In this document: in pieces, positions 56,815-62,467 of the stretch
How positions within the stretch are numbered: the first letter of the stretch is position 1
How the letters are laid out: each line of letters starts with the position of its first letter
DNA from: Virgisporangium ochraceum
GTDB taxonomy: Bacteria; Actinomycetota; Actinomycetes; Mycobacteriales; Micromonosporaceae
DNA length: 62,467 nt
Direction: 5' to 3'
Assembly: GCF_016863655.1 (NCBI RefSeq)
Contig: NZ_BOPH01000120.1
Location: 1 to 62,467 of the forward strand
Made by a program: the position numbers and the translations under genes
Notes under the pieces: generated by a model
Database searches by the model: none
What the model saw: only the letters and a program-made list of their open reading frames with translations
Told to the model about the DNA's origin: nothing

Positions 56815-57294
56815 TCAGCGCGGGCGACCCTTGAGGTGCCGTCCGAACTGGCGGGCGATCTCCCGGTTCGCGTCGCGCTCGGCCAGCACCTGGCGCTTGT
56901 CGTACGACCGCCGCCCCTTGGCCAGGCCCAGCTCCACCTTCGCCCACCCGTTGCTGAAGTAGATCGACAACGGGACGACCGTGACCCCGGCGTCGCGCAC
57001 CTTCGCGAGGATCCGCTCGATCTCGACGCGGTGCAGCAGCAGCTTGCGGGTGCGCCGCGGCGCGTGGTTGGTCCAGGTGCCGTACGAGTACTCCGCGATG
57101 TGCAGCCCGTACAGCATCAGCTCCCCGTCGGCCTCCTGCGCGAACGCGTCGGCCAGCGACACCCGCCCGGCCCGTAACGCCTTGACCTCGGTGCCCAGCA
57201 GCGCGATGCCGGCCTCGAACGTCTTGAGGATCGTGTAGTCGTGGCGGGCCCGCCGGTTCGACGCGACGAGCCTGCGACCGGTCTCCCTGGGCAC
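56815..57294 (-). CDS. smpB: SsrA-binding protein SmpB
   Basis: The 159-residue protein binds tmRNA and is essential for trans-translation rescue of stalled ribosomes. Family motifs are NRRARHDYTILKTFEAGIALLGTEVKALRAGRVSLADAF, HIAEYSYGTWTNHAPRRTRKLLLHRVEIERI, and the basic C-terminal tail RRSYDKRQVLAERDANREIARQFGRHLKGRPR. The length is normal. In most actinobacteria smpB follows prfB-ftsE-ftsX; here the upstream gene is a divergent cyclodeaminase-like gene, and no ssrA is visible nearby. The start is ATG 57294. Confidence 0.97.
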   Translation of the reverse strand: MPRETGRRLVASNRRARHDYTILKTFEAGIALLGTEVKALRAGRVSLADAFAQEADGELMLYGLHIAEYSYGTWTNHAPRRTRKLLLHRVEIERILAKVRDAGVTVVPLSIYFSNGWAKVELGLAKGRRSYDKRQVLAERDANREIARQFGRHLKGRPR

Positions 57295-57316
57295 CCCACG
57301 ATCCTAAGATGGCCGG

Positions 57317-58225
57317 GTGAGGGTTCTCGACGCCGACGCCGTGCGGGCCGCGTGCGGATTCGCCGAGGCCGTCGACGCGATCGACACCGCGCTGCGTTCC
57401 GGGCTCGACCCCGCCGCCGACCCGGCCCGGCTGGCCGTTCCCCTGACCGGGGGCCAGTTTCTCCTGATGCCGTCGCAGTCCTCCGCGCACGCCGGGGTCA
57501 AGGTCGTCACCGTGGCGCCGGGCAACCCGGCGCGCGGGCTGCCGCGCGTCCAGGCGTCCTATCTGCTCTTCGACGCCGACACGCTCGCGCTCCGCGCCGT
57601 TCTCGACGGCACCGCGCTGACGACGCTGCGCACGCCCGCGGTGTCGGTGGCCGCGGTCCGGCGGCGGCTGCGCGCCGCCGCCGGACCGGTGCGGCTCGCG
57701 GTGTTCGGCACCGGTCCCCAGGCGCACGGCCACATCGCGGCGCTGGCGTCGCAGCGCCCGCTCGCGGCCGTGACCCACCTCGTGCGTGACCCGCGCAGAG
57801 CCGCGCCGGCCGACGGCGCCGACACGGTGACGCTCGGCACGCCGCGGGCCGACGAGGTGCTGCGTGCCGCGGACGTCATCGTGTGCGCGACGTCCGCCCG
57901 CGAGCCACTGTTCGACGCCGACCTCGTCGCCGACACGGCCGTCGTCATCGCGGTCGGCTCGCACGAACCCGACGCGCGGGAGGTCCCGGGCGCGCTGTGC
58001 GCACGGGCCACCGTCGTCGTCGAGGACGTGGCGACCGCGCTGCGCGAGGCCGGCGACGTGTGCCTGGCCCTCGGGGAGGGCGCGCTACGCGCGGCCGACC
58101 TGGTACCGATGCGCGACGTCGTCACCACGGCGGTGGAGCCCGCGGCGGACCGGCCGCTGCTGTTCAAGAGCGTCGGCATGGCGTGGCAGGACCTCGTGAC
58201 CGCCGAAGCCGTTTTGGCGCGGTGA
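57317..58225 (+). CDS. ornithine cyclodeaminase / mu-crystallin family protein
   Basis: The 302-residue NAD(P)-binding protein has the OCD/mu-crystallin pattern: LLMPSQSSAHAGVKVVTVAPGNPARGLPRVQASYLLFDADTLALRAVLDGTALTTLRTPAVSVAA, then the Rossmann loop RLAVFGTGPQAHGHIAAL and ADVIVCATSAREPLF. The catalytic Asp of true ornithine cyclodeaminase is not clearly placed, so a ketimine or delta-1-pyrroline reductase-type activity is as likely. The start is GTG 57317, divergent from smpB. Confidence 0.9.
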   Translation: MRVLDADAVRAACGFAEAVDAIDTALRSGLDPAADPARLAVPLTGGQFLLMPSQSSAHAGVKVVTVAPGNPARGLPRVQASYLLFDADTLALRAVLDGTALTTLRTPAVSVAAVRRRLRAAAGPVRLAVFGTGPQAHGHIAALASQRPLAAVTHLVRDPRRAAPADGADTVTLGTPRADEVLRAADVIVCATSAREPLFDADLVADTAVVIAVGSHEPDAREVPGALCARATVVVEDVATALREAGDVCLALGEGALRAADLVPMRDVVTTAVEPAADRPLLFKSVGMAWQDLVTAEAVLAR

Positions 58226-58280
58226 CGCCCTTCGGCGGTGCTTTTCCCGTGTCCGTTCACCCGGAGGTTGGATGTGGGGT

Positions 58281-58306
58281 GTTTGTGTGCCGGTGGGAGG
58301 GGGCAT
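58281..58306 (+). promoter_or_regulatory. possible SigB-type promoter for the YmgE-like gene
   Basis: GTTT (58281-58284) and GGGCAT (58301-58306) are 16 bases apart, close to the general-stress sigma pattern GTTT-N14-16-GGGTAT. It lies 50 bases upstream of a stress-type membrane protein, which agrees with such control. Confidence 0.4.
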
Positions 58307-58356
58307 CCGTCGATCGGACCTGAACGGCAACGAGCGCCTTCGTAGGAGGCAACGAC

Positions 58357-58635
58357 ATGACTGTCACCGGCATCTTCTCCGCCCTCATCGTCGGCCTGAT
58401 CATCGGCGCGCTCGGGCGCCTCGTGCTTCCCGGCCGCCAGAAGATCGGCATCCTGGTGACGATGGGCGTCGGCGTCGTGGCCGCCCTGATCGGAACCGCC
58501 ATCGCGCGGGCCACCGGTGTCGCCGACACCAACGGCATCGACTGGATCGAGCTGGCGTTCCAGATCGTGCTCGCCGCCCTGGGCGTCTTCCTCGTCGCCG
58601 GCCTGATGCGTCGCCGCCACCACTCGGCGCGGTAA
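58357..58635 (+). CDS. GlsB/YeaQ/YmgE family stress-response membrane protein
   Basis: The 92-residue protein has three hydrophobic helices with Gly-rich packing, GIFSALIVGLIIGALGRLVLPGRQKIGILVTMGVGVVAALIGTAIA, the signature of the transglycosylase-associated (YmgE/GlsB) family. FQIVLAALGVFLVAGLMRRR closes the chain. Members are small stress-induced inner-membrane proteins of unclear mechanism. An AGGAGG site precedes the ATG, and a SigB-like promoter is possible at 58281-58306. Confidence 0.93.
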   Translation: MTVTGIFSALIVGLIIGALGRLVLPGRQKIGILVTMGVGVVAALIGTAIARATGVADTNGIDWIELAFQIVLAALGVFLVAGLMRRRHHSAR

Positions 58636-58745
58636 CGCCCGCACGGCGGTACGGAGCCGCCGACGCCGCGAGGCGCCGGCGGCTCCGTCGCGTTCACGCA
58701 TGCAAATCGGTCGACCCGTGCTCCGGCGTGTCCTACGGTCGGCGC

Positions 58746-59636
58746 GTGTCCGTGCCGCTCGACGTGCCGCTCGACGTGCTGCCCGCGGGCAGCGTCGTCA
58801 CCGGGATCGTGGCGCGCACCGGTGGCCACCGGAGCGCGGTGTTCGAGGTGCGCCTGGCCGGGTCCGACCCGCTGATCGTCAAGCGGTACGCCGACGGATG
58901 GCGGTGGACGCAGGCCAAGGAGGTCCACGTCTACGGTCTGCTGGAGAGCGCGGGCGTCGGTCCCACACCGCGCGTGGTGAGAGTCGACCGCGAGCGCGCG
59001 ATCACGGTGCTCACGACGGTGCCCGGCACCCCCATGTCGCAGACGGCCCTGACACCGGAGGCCGTCCGCGCCGCGTACCGGCGCATCGGGCGTTTCCAGG
59101 CCGCGCTGCACCGGATAGCCATGCCGGCGTTCGGCTACGTGACCACCGGGATCACCGAACCGGTGGCCGACAACCCGACCTACATGCGACGCCAGTTCTC
59201 CCTGCGCCTCAACGACTTCCTCGCCGCGGGCGGCCCCGCCGACCTGCACGCCGCGATGACCGCCACGGTGACCGCGCAGCAGCGGTGCCTCGACGCCTGT
59301 ACCGGTGCCGTGCTGTGCCACAACGACCTGCACGAGGGCAACGTCCTCGTCGACGCGGCCGGCACGGTCACCGGGTTCGTCGACGTCGAGAACGCCGTCG
59401 CCGCCGACCCGTTGCTGGACCTGGCGAAGACCGTCCAGTACGACCTGGACGCCTCCCCGGACAAGCACGCCGCGCTGTTCGAGGGCTACGGTCCCCTGCC
59501 GCCGCGGGGCCACGAGCGGCTGCGGCTGTACCGGCTCTACCACTCGCTCGAACTGTGGACGTACTTCGCGTCCGTCGGCAACACCGGTCCCCTGCCGGCG
59601 ATCGCCGACGACCTGAGGTCCCTCGTCGACCGGTGA
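58746..59636 (+). CDS. aminoglycoside-phosphotransferase-fold kinase
   Basis: The 296-residue protein has the APH fold: a nucleotide lobe (TGGHRSAVFEVRLAGSDPLIVKRY, with Lys in LIVKRY) and the Brenner motif VLCHNDLHEGNVLVDAAGTVTGFVDVENAVAADPLLDLAKTV, in which HNDLHEGN is the catalytic loop and the second Asp (FVDVEN) binds metal. Such kinases phosphorylate small molecules, including aminoglycosides or homoserine-like compounds. The substrate cannot be told. The GTG at 58746 is the likely start; the open frame extends far upstream over the YmgE-like gene. Confidence 0.9.
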   Translation: MSVPLDVPLDVLPAGSVVTGIVARTGGHRSAVFEVRLAGSDPLIVKRYADGWRWTQAKEVHVYGLLESAGVGPTPRVVRVDRERAITVLTTVPGTPMSQTALTPEAVRAAYRRIGRFQAALHRIAMPAFGYVTTGITEPVADNPTYMRRQFSLRLNDFLAAGGPADLHAAMTATVTAQQRCLDACTGAVLCHNDLHEGNVLVDAAGTVTGFVDVENAVAADPLLDLAKTVQYDLDASPDKHAALFEGYGPLPPRGHERLRLYRLYHSLELWTYFASVGNTGPLPAIADDLRSLVDR

Positions 59637-59710
59637 CACCGCCGGCGACCGCGGTCAACCCACCCGAAACGGGGTCGTGGGCGATCGGTGACGGTCGCTA
59701 AGGTCTGTGG

Positions 59711-62425
59711 ATGCTCTGCGGACGGGTCGCGGAGACCTCTCGCATCGACGCCCTGCTGGCCGGGGCGCGCGCCGGGCGCAGCGGCGTGCTGGTGCTGGTC
59801 GGCAACGACGGGGTCGGCAGGAGCACGCTGCTCGGCCATGCCGCGTCGGCGGCCGTCGGCATGTCCGTCGTGTGGGTGCGGGGGTCGTGGACGGCGCGCC
59901 GTCTCGCCTACGGCGGGCTCGCGCAGCTCGTCGTTCCGCGCGCCGACGTGCTCGACCACCTGCCGGAGGCGCAGGCGGCGGTGCTGCGGGGCGCCGTGGG
60001 CCTCGGCGCACCCGTCGCGGCCGAGCGGTTCGCCGTCTACGCGGCCGCGGTCGCGTTTCTCGCCCGGATCGCCGAGTGGGGGCCGCTGCTCGTGGCCGTC
60101 GACGACCTCGACCGGCTCGACCCCGGGTCGGCGGAGGCGATCGCGTTCGTGGGGCGGCGGCTCCTGGCCGAGGGCATCGCGTTGCTGGTCGCCACCGGCG
60201 ACGACGACGCCACCACCGACGGGCTGCCGCGGTGCCCGGTGCCGGGGCTCACGGTCGCCGAGGTCGCGGCGTGGGTTCATGCCGCGACCGGCGTCGCGCC
60301 CGCCGACCGCGTCGTGCGTGGGCTCGTCGAGCAGACCGGGGGCAGCCCGGCCGCCATCCGTGCGGTGCTCGGGCGCCTCACGCCCGAGCAGCTGTCCGGC
60401 GCGGTCGAGGCGCACCCGGCGGCGCCCGCGCGGGCACTGTTCGCCGCCCGGGTCGACGCGTGCACGGCGCCGGCCCGCGCACTGCTGCTCCTGTTCGCGC
60501 TGAGCGCCGGTCCACTGGCACACGTGCTCGACGCGGCCCGCGCCGAGGGCCTCGACGCCGCTCTCGCCGAGGTCGAGGCCACCGGTCTGGTGGTGCTCGA
60601 CGGCACCTCGTTCGACTTCTGCCATCCGTCGGCGCGGGCCGCGATTGTCGACGCCGCCGCACCGGCCGACCGGCGGGCGGCCCACCGGCGGCTCGCCGCG
60701 GTACTCACAGAAGGCGCGCCGGGCGACGCGGCCGACCGGCGGGCCTGGCACCTCGCCGACGGCGCGCTCGGCGCCGACGAGCCGGTCGCCGCGATGCTCG
60801 ACGCCCTGGCCGAGCGCTCCCGGCGGCGCGGCGGCCACGCCACGGCCGTCGCCGCGCTGGAGCGGGCCGCGCAGCTCAGCGACACCAACGCCGCCCGCGC
60901 CCGGCGCCTGTACGCGGCGGCCTTCGACGCCCAGCTCGCCGGCCGCACCGGGCACGCGGAGGAACTGCTCGTCGCCGCCGACGCCGTCGCGCACGAGCCC
61001 GGGCTGCGCACGCGGATCGCCGCCCGCCGCGGCTGGGTCGAGCTCGTCGCCGGACGGCCCGCGGTCGCCCACCGGATCGTGCGCCGCGCCGCCGACGACA
61101 CCCCCGACACCGACCCGCTGCGCCTGCAGCTGCTCACCGACGCGGCGATCACGGCGCTGCTCGCCGGCGACCCGGTCGGCGCCCTCGACGCGATCGCCGA
61201 GGCCGAGAAGTCCCGGACCCCGCCGACCGCCACGTCGATGCTGGTGGTCAAGGCGTGGCACGGGATGGTCCACCTGCACCTCGGCAACCTCGTCGACGGG
61301 CTCGCGCTCGTCCGGGAGGCCGCCGCGGTCGCGGCGCTGCCGCCCGACCGGCGCCCGTCGCCGGACTACGTGACGCTCGTCGCCTACGGCATGACGTGGA
61401 TCGGCATGCACCACAAGGCGTTGGCGATGCTGACGCCGGTGGTCGCCGACCTGCGCGCGTCGGGGTCCCTGGCGCTGCTGCCGTTCGCGTTGAGCGCCAC
61501 CGCGCAGGCCGAGGCGCGCGTCGGCCGGCTCGCCGCGGCCCGCTCGACCGCGCTGGAGGCCGTCGAGCTGTCCCGGCTCGTCGACGACGGGTTCTGGCGC
61601 TACCTCGCGCTCAGCACCGTCGCCCTGGTGCTCGCGATGCGCGGCGAGGAGACCGGGTGCAGGCGTTACGCCGCCGAGGCGCTGGCCCTGCGGCGACCGG
61701 GCACCGACTACTCCCGCGACGCCACCGAGGCACTGGCGCTGCTGGAGCTCGGGCTCGGCCGTCCCGACGCGGCCCTCGACGCGTTCCGCGCCGCGCCACC
61801 GTCCCCCGGAGGCGCCGAGTCCGACGAGGAGACCCATCCCGACTACGTCGAGGCGTACCTGCGGGTCCACGAGGTGCCGACGGCGGCCATGCGCGTCCGT
61901 CTCCGCGATGTCGCCACCGACGGCGCCGCACCGCTGCACGCGGCCATCGCCCGACGGCTCACCGGCCTCGCCGCCCCCGAGGCCGCGGACCCCCACTTCC
62001 AGGCCGCCCTCCGCGAGCACGACCGGGTGCCGTGCCCGTTCGAGAAGGCGCGGACGCTGCTCGCGTACGGCGAACGCGTCCGGCGGTCCGGTCGCGGCGC
62101 CGAGGCGCGGCGGCACCTGCGGGCCGCACTCGACACCTTCGACCGGCTGGGTGCCCGCTCGTGGGCGCGGCGGGCCCGCACGGAGCTGGCGGCCGCCGGC
62201 GGGGAGGTGCCCCCGGCCGGCACGGCGTCGGCGCTCGAGGACCTGACCGCACGGGAGTACGGCGTGGCACGGCTGGCCGTGACCGGTGCCGGCGCCGGCG
62301 AGATCGCGGCGGCGCTGTTCCTGAGCGCGCCGACGGTCGAGCACCACCTCGGGCAGGTTTACCGCAAGCTCCGCGTCCGCGACCCCGACGACCTGGCAAA
62401 CCGCTACCCCGGCCTGACCCCCTGA
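59711..62425 (+). CDS. LAL-type LuxR family regulator with altered Walker A
   Basis: The 904-residue regulator has an N-terminal STAND ATPase, a TPR-like helical middle and a LuxR C-terminus (LTAREYGVARLAVTGAGAGEIAAALFLSAPTVEHHLGQVYRKLRVRDPDDLANRYPGL). Walker A reads GNDGVGRST (residues 31-39), so the phosphate-binding Lys is R37, and Walker B is LLVAVDDLDRLD. With Arg at that position ATP hydrolysis may be weak or absent; the same change is seen in the broken GTPase of this window. The start is ATG 59711. The next 42 bases to the window end hold nothing more. Confidence 0.9.
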   Translation: MLCGRVAETSRIDALLAGARAGRSGVLVLVGNDGVGRSTLLGHAASAAVGMSVVWVRGSWTARRLAYGGLAQLVVPRADVLDHLPEAQAAVLRGAVGLGAPVAAERFAVYAAAVAFLARIAEWGPLLVAVDDLDRLDPGSAEAIAFVGRRLLAEGIALLVATGDDDATTDGLPRCPVPGLTVAEVAAWVHAATGVAPADRVVRGLVEQTGGSPAAIRAVLGRLTPEQLSGAVEAHPAAPARALFAARVDACTAPARALLLLFALSAGPLAHVLDAARAEGLDAALAEVEATGLVVLDGTSFDFCHPSARAAIVDAAAPADRRAAHRRLAAVLTEGAPGDAADRRAWHLADGALGADEPVAAMLDALAERSRRRGGHATAVAALERAAQLSDTNAARARRLYAAAFDAQLAGRTGHAEELLVAADAVAHEPGLRTRIAARRGWVELVAGRPAVAHRIVRRAADDTPDTDPLRLQLLTDAAITALLAGDPVGALDAIAEAEKSRTPPTATSMLVVKAWHGMVHLHLGNLVDGLALVREAAAVAALPPDRRPSPDYVTLVAYGMTWIGMHHKALAMLTPVVADLRASGSLALLPFALSATAQAEARVGRLAAARSTALEAVELSRLVDDGFWRYLALSTVALVLAMRGEETGCRRYAAEALALRRPGTDYSRDATEALALLELGLGRPDAALDAFRAAPPSPGGAESDEETHPDYVEAYLRVHEVPTAAMRVRLRDVATDGAAPLHAAIARRLTGLAAPEAADPHFQAALREHDRVPCPFEKARTLLAYGERVRRSGRGAEARRHLRAALDTFDRLGARSWARRARTELAAAGGEVPPAGTASALEDLTAREYGVARLAVTGAGAGEIAAALFLSAPTVEHHLGQVYRKLRVRDPDDLANRYPGLTP

Positions 62426-62467
62426 CCCCGCCCCCACGCACCCACGCCCCCACGCCCCCTCTCCGCC

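Noticed and set aside
56500..57320. ssrA (tmRNA) next to smpB
   Set aside because: I saw no tRNA-like acceptor ends or tag-encoding frame in the adjacent sequence; both flanks are occupied by protein genes.
1..62467. IS element, prophage or integrated plasmid
   Set aside because: No transposase, integrase, phage structural or conjugation gene, and no attachment-site duplication, was found; the only mobile-like units are short palindromes.

Overview
The window is about 62 kb of very GC-rich DNA (third codon positions almost always G or C). The genes are short and often overlapped by ATGA or GTGA junctions, and GTG starts are common. The gene content points to a soil-type actinomycete: a mycothiol-dependent maleylpyruvate-isomerase-like enzyme, two LAL-type LuxR regulators, an orphan DnaN paralogue, a DUF3349/pitA block with mycobacterial-like synteny, a CGNR zinc finger and a rifampin monooxygenase. 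Micromonosporaceae or Pseudonocardiaceae would fit; the sequence alone does not decide between them. There is no rRNA, tRNA, CRISPR array, transposase or prophage. Most of the window is ordinary chromosome with strain-variable accessory genes.

Layout. 1-436: GC-rich low-complexity repeats and a hairpin element. 0.4-5 kb: an orphan TRAP binding protein, cutC, and a translationally coupled three-gene operon (DUF1445 hydro-lyase, DUF6745 protein, small partner) under a clear promoter with an overlapping inverted repeat. 5.2-9.5 kb: the pitA operon, a quinone-oxidoreductase-like gene divergent from a GlxA-type regulator, and a DUF998 protein. 9.5-16.5 kb: two large membrane proteins, a NarL-type two-component system, a lipoprotein serine hydrolase and a Tat-type secreted protein. 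16.6-18.9 kb: a metal-stress operon (ArsR-ArsC fusion, VOC protein, chrA) behind a perfect ArsR-type operator. 18.9-21.4 kb: an AraC regulator, a methyltransferase and a Nudix hydrolase. 21.4-23 kb: rox, a rifampin monooxygenase preceded by a 19-bp rifamycin-associated element.

23-29.3 kb: three same-strand genes, namely a frameshifted dynamin-like GTPase, an 813-residue alpha-solenoid repeat protein and a LAL regulator. 29.4-43.9 kb: small accessory and housekeeping genes (AhpD-like, MDMPI/MarR pair, a pseudo-amidase, a wrecked SGNH hydrolase, otsA, CGNR/EamA divergent pair, GrpB, ankyrin, DinB, two nucleotidyltransferases, PPOX flavoprotein, TetR-aidB). 44-50.4 kb: a GntR-controlled catabolic operon (MFS permease, D-2-hydroxyacid dehydrogenase, AtuA-like DUF1446, DUF4387, FAD dehydrogenase); its promoter carries a perfect palindrome between -35 and -10. 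50.4-62.4 kb: an orphan DnaN paralogue, a class-A-like serine hydrolase, a zinc-ribbon DUF3887 protein, benzoylformate decarboxylase, smpB, an ornithine-cyclodeaminase-like gene, a YmgE-type membrane protein, an APH-fold kinase and a second LAL regulator.

Two repeat systems overlie the genes. One is a family of four palindromic hairpin elements with GATCTTG...CAAGATC termini, three of them next to short tandem repeats. The other is a 13-bp palindrome, GTCCA-N3-TGGAC, scattered through the first 36 kb, mostly inside coding sequence. I regard these, the rox promoter element, the DUF1446/DUF4387 operon and the GTPase-solenoid pair as the parts most worth following up.
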